From contig QEVO01000005.1 of NCBI GenBank assembly GCA_003577275.1, positions 62,001-126,000 of the forward strand: 64,000 nt of DNA. Direction: 5' to 3'. A program made the translations under genes and the position numbers. This document shows, in pieces, positions 1 through 11,006 of this stretch. The DNA is from Pseudomonadota bacterium. Lineage in GTDB: Bacteria > Pseudomonadota > Alphaproteobacteria > Sphingomonadales > Govanellaceae. The number at the start of each line of letters is the position of its first letter. Positions within the stretch are counted from its first letter, which is position 1. Under the pieces are notes generated by a model. It ran no database searches. It saw only the letters and a program-made list of their open reading frames with translations, and was not told where the DNA came from.

Positions 1-13
1 CCGATAATTATAT

Positions 14-53
14 CCTATATGGATAAATTTTTCAATATAATTAACCTATATGG
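14..53. promoter_or_regulatory. Tandem CCTATATGG boxes in an AT-rich block
   Basis: The first 65 bases are strikingly AT-rich for this GC-rich window. They carry two copies of CCTATATGG (14-22 and 45-53) spaced 31 bases apart, about three helical turns. Each copy is preceded by ATAATTA and followed by an AT-rich run. The first is the core of a perfect inverted repeat, TATCC-TATAT-GGATA. The arrangement looks like a pair of operators on one DNA face, probably for a gene lying left of the window, because queD ends here. The binding protein is unknown. Confidence 0.4.
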
Positions 54-98
54 TACATTTTATGATGCAAGAGTGCGGCGGCAGGGCGACATAGGGAC

Positions 99-482
99 CT
101 ACTTGCTCGGACCGTAGTAGACGCAGCCTTCGCCGAAGCTGCCGCGGCGCAGGATGACGCGGGAAAGGTTGGGGAATTGGGGAGCGAGTCGTTGCCAAAT
201 CCAGCGGCCGATGTTTTCCATGGTCGGCACTTCAAGACCGGGGATTTCGTTGAGATAGTTGTGATCAAGCTCGGCCCGCAGCGGCTCCAGGGCGGCCTCG
301 AAATCCTGGAAGTCCATCACCCAGCCGCCTTCTTGCGGTTCCGCCGCACCGCGAATGTAGACTTCCACTTCGAAGGAATGACCGTGGAGCTTGGCGCAGC
401 GGTGTCCGGCCGGCACGTTGCTGGCCAGATGGTGCGCGGCATCGAAGGTAAAACGCTTGAAAATTTCAAATTGGTCGCTCAT
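99..482 (-). CDS. queD: 6-carboxy-5,6,7,8-tetrahydropterin synthase (QueD)
   Basis: A 127-residue member of the 6-pyruvoyl-tetrahydropterin synthase/QueD family, which turns 7,8-dihydroneopterin triphosphate into 6-carboxytetrahydropterin in the pathway to preQ0 and queuosine. Visible zinc ligands are His17 or His18 near the start and His33 and His35 in LHGHS. Cys29 precedes them in the order CxxLHGH that is typical of QueD. Length is normal for the family. No other queuosine gene is in the window. The gene sits alone on the minus strand, 56 bases downstream of the next gene's stop, and may be co-transcribed with it. Confidence 0.9.
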   Translation of the reverse strand: MSDQFEIFKRFTFDAAHHLASNVPAGHRCAKLHGHSFEVEVYIRGAAEPQEGGWVMDFQDFEAALEPLRAELDHNYLNEIPGLEVPTMENIGRWIWQRLAPQFPNLSRVILRRGSFGEGCVYYGPSK

Positions 483-538
483 GGCGCCGGCTTATAGCCA
501 ATGCGGCGCGGAAAATCCAGCACCGAGAACGGGCAAAT

Positions 539-1801
539 TCAGCCGTTGGCGACAAGGCTCGCCACCGGGCGCGGCGGCTGGCTTTCCAAATGGCTGAAAT
601 CCAGCCAGTCGAGGCTCAGGGCAGGCTGCGGCTTGGCGGTCGCCGCCACCAGATAATGGCCGGAAACGAACCGCGCCCCGGCCTCGGCGGCGGCGTAAGC
701 AGTCATTGGCGAATGAACGCCGGCGACCGCCAGCAGCAGCCGGTGCTTCTTGGCGTAAGCCGCAACACGCTCGATATCGGCGCGAATCTGCGCGATGGGA
801 CGGGCGTCAAGCTCGAGGTCCAGGGTAATGCCCAGAAGCTGCAGATCGCCGAGCAGCTCCAGACTGCGCCAGCTGGCGTCGATGCGCACGAACACGCCGC
901 GGCTGAATTGTTTGAGCATCGAGACGATTTCATAGGCCCGCCATGGCGGCGTGCCGGCATTAAAATGCGCGGCCTCAAAAATCAGATTGCGACCCACCTT
1001 GGCGCCATGTCCCATGCACAGGCGGTAATAGTCGACCGAGGAGCCGACGCCGGAAAGCGTCAGATAGCTCACCGGAACCACGCCGAGAACCGGATGCCTG
1101 GAACCAGCGATGGCATCCAGATCGGCAACCGCCGTTTTGTAGAGGGCGGCGTCGAACTCATGCACCAGGGTGAGATTTTTCTGATTGGACAGCGCCGCAT
1201 AGCCGCTCAGACGCCGCCGGCCGGACAGTTTGAAAATCGTTGGCTGGTAGGCGTAAACGATATGGTGGGCGATATCCCACATCGGAATATAGCAGATCTC
1301 GCTGAGCGGCAGGCCGCCGGCCTCTTCCCGCGCCAGACGCACCGGCGACGCGGCGGCGCTCTGCGCGGCCGCCGCCGCAGGTTCGCTCATGCCAACCCCA
1401 AGCGAGCGCGCCAGGGTCGTCGAATCCAACGTCATCACCACGCTATCCAGCGCCATTTTGGAGAAATGCGGCGTGCCGAGAAAAATCTCGTAAACGTTTT
1501 GCACCATCTTTTCGCAGACCAGCCGCGCCGCCGCCTGATCGCGTTCGTGAAAGACCACCACATAGCGATCATCGCCGAGACGGAGAAAAACCTCCGACGG
1601 CAGCAGCGTGTTGGTGAAAACCTTATGGAGGAGGGAATGCACGCGGTCGGCATAGCGCGGCCAGTCATCGCCCAGTCGGGCTTTCATATCATCCAGGCCC
1701 AAGAGCACCAGTTGCCCGGCGCTCACCGTGTCCTGGGTGTGCAGGAGATGCTTTAGCCGCTCCTTAACATCCGGTCGCAGCTCTTCCATGTGTTCCAGCA
1801 T
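539..1801 (-). CDS. Degenerate GGDEF/EAL-like protein
   Basis: A 420-residue soluble protein of unknown function. Around residues 60-110 it shows a GGDEF-like strand and helix pattern in which the signature is replaced by LGDDRYVVVF. The C-terminal 200 residues, with FVRID, GITLDLELDARP and AGARFVSGHYL, resemble the TIM-barrel layout of EAL phosphodiesterases but lack the EAL tripeptide and its metal-binding acidic residues. A catalytically dead cyclic-di-GMP-type sensor or scaffold is the most likely reading (inference). An alanine-rich linker near residues 140-155 separates the halves. The nearest upstream gene is tRNA-Pro, whose terminator separates the two units. Confidence 0.5.
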   Translation of the reverse strand: MLEHMEELRPDVKERLKHLLHTQDTVSAGQLVLLGLDDMKARLGDDWPRYADRVHSLLHKVFTNTLLPSEVFLRLGDDRYVVVFHERDQAAARLVCEKMVQNVYEIFLGTPHFSKMALDSVVMTLDSTTLARSLGVGMSEPAAAAAQSAAASPVRLAREEAGGLPLSEICYIPMWDIAHHIVYAYQPTIFKLSGRRRLSGYAALSNQKNLTLVHEFDAALYKTAVADLDAIAGSRHPVLGVVPVSYLTLSGVGSSVDYYRLCMGHGAKVGRNLIFEAAHFNAGTPPWRAYEIVSMLKQFSRGVFVRIDASWRSLELLGDLQLLGITLDLELDARPIAQIRADIERVAAYAKKHRLLLAVAGVHSPMTAYAAAEAGARFVSGHYLVAATAKPQPALSLDWLDFSHLESQPPRPVASLVANG

Positions 1802-1988
1802 CGCCGTGCCCTCCGAGCTCTGCCGTTCTCTCTACCGTCAAAAAGATTGCTAACCTAGGTGTGACTATGGGCACGAATTTGTTAACGGAAGCTATACATA
1901 AAGACAGATGGCAACCGTCAGTAGAATCAAGGTTTTCAAAGAGATAGGGGTGGCTGCGAAATCGCCGTACGGCGCGCGTCCGAGTAGG

Positions 1989-2025
1989 AAAACGGCCGCC
2001 CTGCCGGTAAAGCCGGGGGCGGCCG
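1989..2025 (-). terminator. Rho-independent terminator of tRNA-Pro
   Basis: On the minus strand a perfect 9-base stem CGGCCGCCC / GGGCGGCCG (2017-2025 and 1993-2001), with a GC-rich 15-base loop, is followed directly by TTTTCC. It lies 22 bases after the tRNA-Pro 3' end, so it should end that transcript. Confidence 0.8.
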
Positions 2026-2046
2026 AATCCTAAGTTTCACGCTTGT

Positions 2047-2123
<77 letters not shown>

Positions 2124-2181
2124 TCACGCCGCGCGTCGCGGCTGGCCTTATATAGCGTCCACTTTTGGCAAGGGCAACTGA

Positions 2182-2601
2182 CTAAGCGACGGCGGTTTCG
2201 CCAATCAGCAGACGGCGGATGTCCTCAAGTTCAGCCAGGATGGCGCGCAGCGCATGGGGCTCGACCGCCGATCCATTCGTGCGGCTGGCGGCCGGCGGCA
2301 GCAGGGAGACGCCTTCAGCCTGGTGGAGGCTGGCGATGACCGCCTTCGTCCCCTTCTCGCGCAACAACTTCTGCACCCCGCGGATGGTCAGACGGCTGTC
2401 GTAGAGGAGGCTCTTGATCGCCCGTAAAAGCTCCAGATCCTCAGGCCGGTAATAGCGGCGGCCGCCGCTGCGCTTCATCGGTTTGATCTGCGCGAACTTG
2501 GTCTCCCAGAACCGCAACACATGCTGCGGCACGGCCAGCTCGTCGGCCACCTCGCTGATGGTGCGAAACGCCTCCGGCGATTTGATGGGCTTCGGCCCCA
2601 T
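2182..2601 (-). CDS. MerR-family transcriptional regulator
   Basis: A 139-residue protein with an N-terminal MerR-type winged helix (about residues 12-80: [29 protein letters not shown]) and a short variable tail instead of a long effector domain. The wing carries the RRYY pattern typical of the family. It lacks the cysteine array of metal sensors. A small MerR protein directly after ihfA is a conserved alphaproteobacterial arrangement (family knowledge). It starts 15 bases after the ihfA stop and is probably the last gene of the yceD-to-ihfA run. Its target is unknown. Confidence 0.85.
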   Translation of the reverse strand: MGPKPIKSPEAFRTISEVADELAVPQHVLRFWETKFAQIKPMKRSGGRRYYRPEDLELLRAIKSLLYDSRLTIRGVQKLLREKGTKAVIASLHQAEGVSLLPPAASRTNGSAVEPHALRAILAELEDIRRLLIGETAVA

Positions 2602-2616
2602 GACGGCGATCCTCGA

Positions 2617-2913
2617 CTATTTGCGGACCGCGACCTTGGTCTTCATATGCAGCGACGGCCGGAACGCGACCACCCGCCGGGGTTCGATCGGCACTTCCTC
2701 GCCGGTTTTGGGATTGCGCCCGACCCTGGCCTTCTTACTGCGTACGCTGAAGGTGCCGAAATTGGTGATTTTCACGTCATCGCCGGCCACCAGGCTATCG
2801 GAAATGGAACGCAGGATCGCCTCGACGATGAGTGCGGAGTCGTGCTGAGAGAGGCCGATGCCAAGATAGATCGCATTGGCAAGATCGGCACGGGTGATTG
2901 TTTTTACAGCCAT
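2617..2913 (-). CDS. ihfA: Integration host factor subunit alpha
   Basis: A 98-residue HU/IHF-fold DNA-bending protein. The family signature region is present (ITNFGTFSV, then VGRNPKTGEEVPI and RRVVAFRPS), including the arm tip RNP in which proline intercalates into DNA. It pairs with IhfB (not in the window) to bend DNA at specific sites, assisting sigma-54 promoters, recombination and replication. The N-terminal KTITRADLA is typical of the alpha subunit. It sits 80 bases downstream of fabH, an order common in this group. Confidence 0.93.
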   Translation of the reverse strand: MAVKTITRADLANAIYLGIGLSQHDSALIVEAILRSISDSLVAGDDVKITNFGTFSVRSKKARVGRNPKTGEEVPIEPRRVVAFRPSLHMKTKVAVRK

Positions 2914-2993
2914 GACGCCCTTCCGCAGCTCTTATGGAACGATCTAAAGCCTAGTGCGGGCAGGGTTTTTCGTCAACAGCAAAGGAGGAGTGG

Positions 2994-3971
2994 TTACATT
3001 CGAATAAGACTTGCCCCCCAGGTGAAGCCGCCGCCCATGGCCTCCAGGAGCACCAACTGACCCGCTTTAATGCGGCCGTCCGCCACCGCCTCAGCTAGCG
3101 CCAGTGGCACGGAAGCGGCCGAGGTATTGGCGTGATGGTCGACGGTGACGATCACTTTATCCGCGCCCAACCCCAGTTTTTTGGCGGTAGCGTCAAGAAT
3201 GCGCTTATTGGCCTGGTGGGGCACGATCCAATCGAGATCGGCCGCTTTCAGGCCCGCCGCCTCCAGGGTTTCGCCGACCACCGCGGCAAGATTGGTCACG
3301 GCATGGCGGAAAACTTCCTTGCCCTCCATTCTCACGTGGCCGGTGGTTTGAGTCGAGGATGGGCCGCCATCGACGTAAAGGAGGTCGTGATAGCGGCCGT
3401 CGGAATGGAGTCGGGACGCCAGAATGCCCCGGTCAGCGGTGGAGCCGATGCCGGCATGGGCTTCAAGCACCACCGCGCCCGCCCCGTCGCCGAACAGTAC
3501 GCAGGTGCCGCGATCTTCCCAGTCGAGGATGCGGGAGAAGGTTTCGGCGCCGATCACCAGCGCCCGGTTGGCCTGGCCGAGGCGCAAGAAATTATCAGCC
3601 ACGGCAAGCGCAAAAACAAAACCCGAGCATACCGCTTGGATATCGAAGGCTACGCCGCGGGCGAGCCCCAACTTTTCCTGCACTCGGGTGGCGGTGGCGG
3701 GAAAGGTCTGGTCGGGGGTAGCCGTCGCCACGACGATAAGGTCGATAGCGGCGGCCTCCAGGTTGGCCTGGGCCAGCGCCGCTTTGGCCGCGGCCGCCGC
3801 CAGGTCCGAGGTCAATTCGTTATCGGCGGCGATGTGGCGCCTCTTGATGCCGGTGCGCTCGGTAATCCACTGATCGCTGGTGTCGACTTGAGCGGCCAGT
3901 TCGTCGTTGGTCACGATGCGAGCGGGAAGATAGGAGCCGCAGCCCACGATCACAGAACGCAACACACTCAT
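2994..3971 (-). CDS. fabH: Beta-ketoacyl-ACP synthase III (FabH)
   Basis: A 325-residue condensing enzyme that joins acetyl-CoA and malonyl-ACP to begin type II fatty-acid synthesis. The catalytic triad is visible: Cys115 in AVCSGF, His252 in VPHQANKRI and Asn282 in HHANTSAAS. Length and the C-terminal [13 protein letters not shown] are typical. Its ATG overlaps the plsX stop by four bases (ATGA), so the two are translationally coupled. Cytoplasmic. Confidence 0.96.
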   Translation of the reverse strand: MSVLRSVIVGCGSYLPARIVTNDELAAQVDTSDQWITERTGIKRRHIAADNELTSDLAAAAAKAALAQANLEAAAIDLIVVATATPDQTFPATATRVQEKLGLARGVAFDIQAVCSGFVFALAVADNFLRLGQANRALVIGAETFSRILDWEDRGTCVLFGDGAGAVVLEAHAGIGSTADRGILASRLHSDGRYHDLLYVDGGPSSTQTTGHVRMEGKEVFRHAVTNLAAVVGETLEAAGLKAADLDWIVPHQANKRILDATAKKLGLGADKVIVTVDHHANTSAASVPLALAEAVADGRIKAGQLVLLEAMGGGFTWGASLIRM

Positions 3972-5017
3972 GATACCGCTGCTTCCTCCGCCGTGCCGTC
4001 GCCATCGCCGCTGTTTTCCAGATCGGCGGCGATGCGGCTTAAGAGATTATCCGCCGACATATCGTGGGCGACGCCGAGCGCGCTGGCGAACCCCAGCGCA
4101 TTGGCGCCGCCGTGGCTTTTCACCACCAAGCCATTGAGCCCTAAAAATACCGCCCCGTTATGATTATTGGGGTCGAGATGGTCTTTGAGCGCCTTCAAGC
4201 CCCGCTTGGCCAGAAGCGCGCCCAGCTTGGAGCGCAGCGAGGAACGAAAGGCGGCGGCGAACAGCCTGGTTACCATGCGGGCGGTGCCTTCCGCGGTCTT
4301 TAAGGCGACATTGCCGGTAAAGCCGTCGGTCGCCACCACATCCACCGATCCAGCGGCAATCCCGTCGCCCTCGATGAAGCCGACGAAATCGAACGACAGG
4401 TCGACGGATTTCAGATGCTGGCCCGCCTCCTTGACTTCCTCGTGACCCTTCAGTTCCTCGACCCCAACGTTGAGGAGCGCCACCCGCGGTCGGGGGATGC
4501 CGAGCACGGTGCGGGCGAAAGCCGCCCCCATCACCGCGAATTCCACCAGATTGCGGGCGTCGCATTCGACGTTGGCGCCAAGGTCCAGCATCACGCATTC
4601 GCCGCGGCTGGAGGGCAGGATGGTGGCCAAGGCCGGCCGGTCGATGCCGGGCATGGTCTTGAGCATGAATTTGGCCATCGCCATCAAGGCGCCGGTATTG
4701 CCGGCCGATACCGCCACATCGGCCTCGCCCTCCTGCACGGCGGCGATGGCCAGACCCATGCTGGAGCCGCGGCCGCGGCGCAGCGCCTGGCTTGGCTTGT
4801 CGTCGGCGCTGACCACTTCATCGGTATGGCGTATCTCGCTGACCGCGGCCAGCTTCGGATAGGCGGCCACGAGCGAGGTTAAGGCCGCCTGATCGCCGAA
4901 CAGGAGAAAACTGACATTGGGGTAGCGCTCGCGGGCAATGGCTGCGCCCTCGACGGCGGCCGCGGGGGCATGGTCGCCACCCATGGCGTCAAGCGCAATC
5001 GTCAGCCTACGCGTCAA
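3968..5017 (-). CDS. plsX: Phosphate acyltransferase PlsX
   Basis: A 349-residue enzyme that converts acyl-ACP and phosphate to acyl-phosphate, the acyl donor for PlsY in phospholipid synthesis. The family start ([13 protein letters not shown]) and the [10 protein letters not shown] and DLGANVEC segments are all present. It lies between rpmF (28 bases upstream) and fabH (4-base overlap) in the classic rpmF-plsX-fabH order, linking membrane lipid supply with ribosome production. It is a peripheral membrane protein by family knowledge. Confidence 0.96.
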   Translation of the reverse strand: MTRRLTIALDAMGGDHAPAAAVEGAAIARERYPNVSFLLFGDQAALTSLVAAYPKLAAVSEIRHTDEVVSADDKPSQALRRGRGSSMGLAIAAVQEGEADVAVSAGNTGALMAMAKFMLKTMPGIDRPALATILPSSRGECVMLDLGANVECDARNLVEFAVMGAAFARTVLGIPRPRVALLNVGVEELKGHEEVKEAGQHLKSVDLSFDFVGFIEGDGIAAGSVDVVATDGFTGNVALKTAEGTARMVTRLFAAAFRSSLRSKLGALLAKRGLKALKDHLDPNNHNGAVFLGLNGLVVKSHGGANALGFASALGVAHDMSADNLLSRIAADLENSGDGDGTAEEAAVS

Positions 5018-5045
5018 ACCTACCTCCCCGGCTGGGCCCGGGTGC

Positions 5046-5231
5046 TTAGGCGGCTTCGCCGTCGCTCTTTACCTCTCGGCCGTCATAATAGCCGCAGGCC
5101 GGGCAAAGATGATGCGGCCGCTTCAATTCACCGCAGTTCGGGCATTCTTGGTGCGCGCTCGCTTTCAAGGCGTCATGCGACCGGCGCATATTCCGCCGCG
5201 AGGGCGTAGTTTTTCTCTTTGGAACAGCCAT
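5046..5231 (-). CDS. rpmF: 50S ribosomal protein L32
   Basis: A 61-residue basic ribosomal protein starting [17 protein letters not shown], with the typical conserved N-terminus and a later [20 protein letters not shown] segment. Four cysteines are arranged as two CxxC pairs, so this is the zinc-binding form rather than the C-minus paralogue. The short acidic tail after GYYDGREV is normal for alphaproteobacteria. It is followed 28 bases later by plsX. Confidence 0.96.
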   Translation of the reverse strand: MAVPKRKTTPSRRNMRRSHDALKASAHQECPNCGELKRPHHLCPACGYYDGREVKSDGEAA

Positions 5232-5318
5232 AACTCTATCTTCCGTTCTAAAAGGTGTGGCGGGGCAGCCAGCGACCGCACGATCAAGCGCACGAAAATA
5301 CCGATTTTCCGCCGCCCT

Positions 5319-5861
5319 TCAACCCCTCTCTTTGAGATTCTTAAGAATGGCAAAGGGATTGAGCTCTTTGCTTTCAACCTCCGCCGCCCCATCCTTACCG
5401 CCGGCGGCATATTCGGCCCCGGCCTTGCGAGGATAAGGATCAAGGGCAAGGGCCAGGTATTGGGCTACCACCTCGCCGATATCGATGGTATCGCCGGCGA
5501 GAGGTTCGACGTCCTCCTCGGCAAAATCGAGATCCAGCTCTTCCTCCGGCGCCCCCTCGGCAAGGCCGCTGGAGATATATCGCACCGCGAACTGGCTGAC
5601 AACTTTGCTCGCCACCGGCTCCAGGGTAACCACGCAGGCCTGGGAGACCTGGGCCTCCAGACGGCCAGTCACCAGCACGGCCGCCCCCGCCACCATACGC
5701 AATGTCACCTCGGCCTTTAGGTTCTCCAGCTTCAACAGGCCAAAGCGAGCGGCAAGCCGAGCGCATTCTTCGGCACTGGCCCGAATCTCCTCAGTCAGGC
5801 CGCCGCTGGCGGCGATCTCTTCCAGCCGCACCAGGCGGCTAAATTCGGGTTTGGTCGGCAT
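5319..5861 (-). CDS. yceD: DUF177/YceD-family protein
   Basis: A 180-residue DUF177 protein. In many bacteria the gene precedes rpmF, and the family is implicated in 23S rRNA maturation and the lipid/ribosome block (family knowledge; the exact activity here is inferred). The signature region near residues 68-85 contains the TGRLEAQVSQACVVTLEPV pattern with a single cysteine, followed by an acidic segment rich in Glu and Asp (EEELDLDFAEEDVEPL) and NPFAILKNLK at the end. It is 87 bases upstream of rpmF. Confidence 0.85.
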   Translation of the reverse strand: MPTKPEFSRLVRLEEIAASGGLTEEIRASAEECARLAARFGLLKLENLKAEVTLRMVAGAAVLVTGRLEAQVSQACVVTLEPVASKVVSQFAVRYISSGLAEGAPEEELDLDFAEEDVEPLAGDTIDIGEVVAQYLALALDPYPRKAGAEYAAGGKDGAAEVESKELNPFAILKNLKERG

Positions 5862-5870
5862 GGCATCCTC

Positions 5871-6446
5871 TTAGGCCTGGGGCAGCCGTCCGGCAAGCAA
5901 ATCCTCGACCGGCACGGCGGCCAGGGCGGCGCGTAAGCTCAGGATATAGGTTGTCATCCAACGCCCGGCATCGGCGCGCGCGTCGCCGCGATAGAGATTA
6001 CGGCGGACGGCATCCGCCAGAGGCTCCGTACCGCCGCCGCCGTCATGGGTGGCGAGCGCCGCCTCATAGGCTTGGACGCGGCCAAAGAAGGCGCCGGCCA
6101 TGTCGTGGACCCGCCGCCCGACGGACAGGTCGCCAACCCCCATCTGCCGCAACGCCTGATTCATGTCGGCGAAGAAAACCTCCAGGAGCGGAGTCTCGAC
6201 CTGCCGCGCCGGGGCGTCCTCTGGCTCGCGCCGCAGCCGCTCAATGGCCAGATAGAGGTGCAGGACAATCAGATCAAAACGGCCATCCACCGTATCCGCC
6301 ACGCCGCCGTCGGTATAAAGCGCCGGCCGCCGGCTCATCGTTACCAGCGCCGTATAGAGGCTGTGCGCCGCCGCCTCGCTCGGCGGCGGCGTGAACAACT
6401 TTTTCAACCGCCTCATCGCGTTGACAGCCGGTATACGAGGTGCCAT
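5871..6446 (-). CDS. Ubiquinol-cytochrome c chaperone (Cbp3-type)
   Basis: A protein of about 191 residues of the ubiquinol-cytochrome c chaperone family, which in mitochondria and alphaproteobacteria assists cytochrome b/bc1 assembly. The family pattern is visible: AHSLYTALVTMSRRPALYTD near the start, RFDLIVLHLYLAIERL in the middle, then FADMNQALRQMGVGDLSVGRRVHDMAGAFFGR split by conserved residues. The ATG at 6446 is chosen because GGAAGGA lies just before it; an in-frame ATG at 6476 has no such site. It ends 9 bases before yceD starts and is probably its operon partner. It is divergent from the omlA-like gene. Confidence 0.8.
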   Translation of the reverse strand: MAPRIPAVNAMRRLKKLFTPPPSEAAAHSLYTALVTMSRRPALYTDGGVADTVDGRFDLIVLHLYLAIERLRREPEDAPARQVETPLLEVFFADMNQALRQMGVGDLSVGRRVHDMAGAFFGRVQAYEAALATHDGGGGTEPLADAVRRNLYRGDARADAGRWMTTYILSLRAALAAVPVEDLLAGRLPQA

Positions 6447-6541
6447 GTTCCTTCCGCTCAGCCCTAGTGGTAGCATGGCTGCCGGAAAGGGCGCAATCGA
6501 TACGACCGCGCCTGATCAACGCTGTCCAAGGTAGTGTTTTC

Positions 6542-6997
6542 ATGAACCTGCGTTTCGTACTTCCCAGCCTTGCCCTGGCCTGCATTGTGGCCGGCTGTTC
6601 GCCGACCACCAACATTCGCGGCTATCTGGCCGACCAGCGCCTGGTCGATTCAATCCAGCCTGGGGTCGATAATCAGGACTCGATCCGCACCATGCTGGGC
6701 ACGCCTTCGGTGGAGGCATCGTTTGGCCGCAACAAGTGGTACTACGTCTCCCGGACGGCGGAGCAGTTGGCCTTTTTTGATCCCGAAACCATTGACCAGC
6801 AGGTCATCACGGTGAGCTTCGACTCCCGCGGCTATGTCACCGGGGTTGAGAAAGTCGGCCCCGAGGCCGCCCGCGAGGTTGACCCGGTGGGTGGCAAGAC
6901 GCCGACCCGCGGCCGCGAGCTGGGCTTCTGGGAGCAGATCTTCGGCAACATCGGCCGCTTCAGCGGCGGCGGCGCGGCCCCCGGCCCCACCGAATAG
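6542..6997 (+). CDS. bamE: OmlA/BamE-type outer-membrane lipoprotein
   Basis: A 151-residue lipoprotein with signal peptide MNLRFVLPSLALACIVAGC ending in the lipobox (VAGC, Cys19). The mature part has the SmpA/OmlA fold signature: IQPGVDNQDSIRTMLGTPS, then WYYVSRTAEQLAFFDPE. BamE-type proteins are accessory lipoproteins of the BAM machine that inserts outer-membrane proteins. The start at 6542 is preferred over an upstream in-frame ATG because only it gives a clean signal peptide. The C-terminal Gly/Ala/Pro tail is longer than in Escherichia coli BamE. It is transcribed alone and ends at a strong terminator. Confidence 0.87.
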   Translation: MNLRFVLPSLALACIVAGCSPTTNIRGYLADQRLVDSIQPGVDNQDSIRTMLGTPSVEASFGRNKWYYVSRTAEQLAFFDPETIDQQVITVSFDSRGYVTGVEKVGPEAAREVDPVGGKTPTRGRELGFWEQIFGNIGRFSGGGAAPGPTE

Positions 6998-7016
6998 CCC
7001 TATTCGTTATCAAATG

Positions 7017-7045
7017 AAACGGCCCGCTGATTAAGCGGGCCGTTT
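7017..7045. terminator. Bidirectional terminator between bamE-like and hppA
   Basis: A hairpin with the stem ACGGCCCGCT / AGCGGGCCGT and a short ATTA loop lies between the convergent bamE-like and hppA genes. It is flanked by AAA on the left and TTTGTCGTTT on the right, so it can act on both strands. Confidence 0.85.
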
Positions 7046-7074
7046 GTCGTTTAACAGATTACCTCAGCCTACAG

Positions 7075-9147
<2,073 letters not shown>

Positions 9148-9469
9148 GGAGTTGTCGCCCCTTCCTTGTTAATCCTGTTATCGGGCGGAGGACTGTCTTT
9201 AAACCCCCGCGTCCCGCCGCAATCTATCCGCACAGCAAAGCCTTAGGCAAGCTTCGCTTCCCGAGAAAGATTTGCATTTGGGCGAAATCTTAAGGTACTG
9301 CGCTTGCCCGTCATCCCCGCGAAAGCGGGGATCCAGTTCTTTGATTTTACTATGGATTCCCGCTTACGCAGGAATGACCGGACAGGATAGGCCAGGGTGA
9401 CGTTCGAGCAAAACATACAGACAGTCGGCAATCTTTTGAGGAAAAATCGACAGAGTGATAGCCATTTCC
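9148..9469. other. Intergenic region upstream of hppA
   Basis: This 322-base gap between the hppA start and the fliL-like 3' end has no supported gene. It should contain the hppA promoter (near 9148-9300) and holds the inverted-arm repeat at 9310-9378. Between 9379 and 9469 I see nothing recognisable. Confidence 0.6.
9310..9378. repeat. REPIN-like inverted-arm repeat, family A copy 1
   Basis: Two 26-base arms face each other across a 17-base spacer (9336-9352). Each arm reads GTCA-hairpin-TCCA when read inward. The left stem is ATCCCCGC / GCGGGGAT around GAAA. The right arm, read on the minus strand, has ATTCCTGC / GCGGGAAT around GTAA, a GNRA-type loop. The stems differ but stay paired. It lies between the fliL-like 3' end and the hppA start. 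See the related copies at 17444, 27090 and 43255. Confidence 0.8.
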
Positions 9470-10009
9470 TCACACCCGCGTGCTTTGGGTGACCAGAACC
9501 CGCAGGATAGCGGCCTTGCCCAGCTCCTGATTCGCCGCCTGACGCAGCCGGTTGGTCAAGGCGTCGAAGTCGATGATCAAGGGCTCCCCCTCCTTGCCGA
9601 TGGGGGCGCGGGTGACTTCCTTCAAGAACGCCGCCTTGAGCGCCGGCAGGCGTTGCGCCACTAAAAGCTCATTGGCGTTGCCCTTCACTTCCAAGGACAG
9701 GTCGAGAAGCACGTAGCCGAGCACTTGGCCCTCATGCACCAAGGGGGCGGAGACGCGATCAACCTTGACGAAAGTGGTGTTTTCCGGCGCTGGCGGCGGC
9801 GGCGGGGTCTCAACGGCGGCCACGACTTTTTTCTGCGGCGCCAGGAACAGGAAATAGGCGGCGGCAATGCCGCCCCCCGCCAGGAGTCCGGCAGCCAGCC
9901 CGATGATCAGCAGTTTCTTGCCGCTGCCGGAGGAAGCTTTTCCGTCCGCCTCCTTGGCCTTGTCATCGGGCTTGGATTTATCATCCGCCTTGGCTTTGTC
10001 CTTGGCCAT
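9470..10009 (-). CDS. FliL-like flagellar basal-body protein
   Basis: A 179-residue bitopic membrane protein. It has a lysine/aspartate-rich cytoplasmic N-terminus (residues 1-33), one membrane segment (about 34-56, LLIIGLAAGLLAGGGIAAAY), a proline run (PPPPPAP) and a periplasmic domain with the VLLDLSLEV strand and closing helix and VLVTQSTRV strand of FliL-type proteins. FliL supports the stator around the flagellar motor. The start at 10009 (MAKDKAK) is chosen over a longer frame because it sits 7 bases after the thiL stop. Another FliL-fold membrane protein is possible. It is the last gene of the rib-nusB-thiL run. Confidence 0.6.
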   Translation of the reverse strand: MAKDKAKADDKSKPDDKAKEADGKASSGSGKKLLIIGLAAGLLAGGGIAAAYFLFLAPQKKVVAAVETPPPPPAPENTTFVKVDRVSAPLVHEGQVLGYVLLDLSLEVKGNANELLVAQRLPALKAAFLKEVTRAPIGKEGEPLIIDFDALTNRLRQAANQELGKAAILRVLVTQSTRV

Positions 10010-10016
10010 GCCCCCC

Positions 10017-11006
10017 TCAAAAGTGTGTAAACCCCAGGCCCGCAGCGTCAAAAGCCGAGCCATCGGCATTAAACAACCGAACGGCCGAGCCTTCAACCAC
10101 TTCGCCGATCAGCGTGATCGGCACCCCGGTCTTGGCGGCGATAGCGTGAAGCTCAGCGGCCTTGGCCGGCGGGATGGTGAACAGAAGCTCATAATCATCG
10201 CCCTTGAAAATATCAGCCAGGCGGCGCGGATCATGCGTGATGGCCGCGCGCGCCGCCGGCGACAGCGGAATGTCGGCGAGTCTGATCTGCGCGCCAACCC
10301 CGGAAGTTTGGCAAATATGCGCCATGTCGGCCACCAGGCCATCAGATACATCGAGCGCGGCATGCGCCACCCCACGCAGGCATTTGCCCACGGCAAGCCG
10401 CGGCTCTGGCAATAGGTAACGGCCTTTCAGGTACGCCAGCGCTGCCGCGCCCAGTCCCTCCAACTCGCCGCGCCGGGCCAGAAGCCCCAACGCACTATCG
10501 CCGATGGTTCCCGTCACCGCGATGAGGTCGCCGAGGCGCGCGCCGTTGCGCCGTAACGCCGCGCCCGGCGGCGTCAGTCCGATGGCGGTCAGGGACAAGG
10601 TGATGGGGCCGGGCGTCGAGGTGGTATCGCCGCCCCACAGCCGACAGCCGAAGATCGCCTGATCCTCAGCCAAGCCGCGAGCAAACGCTTTGAGCCAGGA
10701 AGCGGCGTCGGCCGGGCGCACCGCCGTTGCCTGCAGATAGCCCACCGCCTCCGCCCCCATGGCGGCAAGATCGGAGAGGTTTACCCGTAATAGCTTGCGG
10801 GCGACGAGATCAGGGGGATCGGTGGGAAGAAAATGCACGCCCTCCACCATGGCGTCCTTGGTCAACACCAGCGCCTGGCCCGGCGGCGGCGTATAAACGG
10901 CGGCGTCATCGGTCAATTCGAAAGCCGGCGCGCCGTTGCCGGCCAGCGGCGCGAAGAACTCAGCGATCGCCTCGAACTCGCCGAGCGCTTCGCCGGTGTT
11001 GGTCAT
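10017..11006 (-). CDS. thiL: Thiamine-monophosphate kinase
   Basis: A 329-residue ATP-dependent kinase that converts thiamine monophosphate to the cofactor thiamine diphosphate. It shows the PurM-like pattern: TDDAAVY early, LVLTKDAMVEGVHF with metal-binding Asp, NLSDLAAMGA, GGDTTSTPG, and DVSDGLVADMAHI. KGDDYELLFT near the C-terminus is a family mark. Length is normal. Its ATG overlaps the nusB stop by four bases, placing it in the same operon as nusB and the riboflavin genes, an order common in proteobacteria. Confidence 0.95.
   Translation of the reverse strand: MTNTGEALGEFEAIAEFFAPLAGNGAPAFELTDDAAVYTPPPGQALVLTKDAMVEGVHFLPTDPPDLVARKLLRVNLSDLAAMGAEAVGYLQATAVRPADAASWLKAFARGLAEDQAIFGCRLWGGDTTSTPGPITLSLTAIGLTPPGAALRRNGARLGDLIAVTGTIGDSALGLLARRGELEGLGAAALAYLKGRYLLPEPRLAVGKCLRGVAHAALDVSDGLVADMAHICQTSGVGAQIRLADIPLSPAARAAITHDPRRLADIFKGDDYELLFTIPPAKAAELHAIAAKTGVPITLIGEVVEGSAVRLFNADGSAFDAAGLGFTHF

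Noticed and set aside
456..475. TTGA-N5-TCAA palindrome resembling an FNR box
   Set aside because: The spacer is five rather than four bases and it lies inside queD coding sequence.
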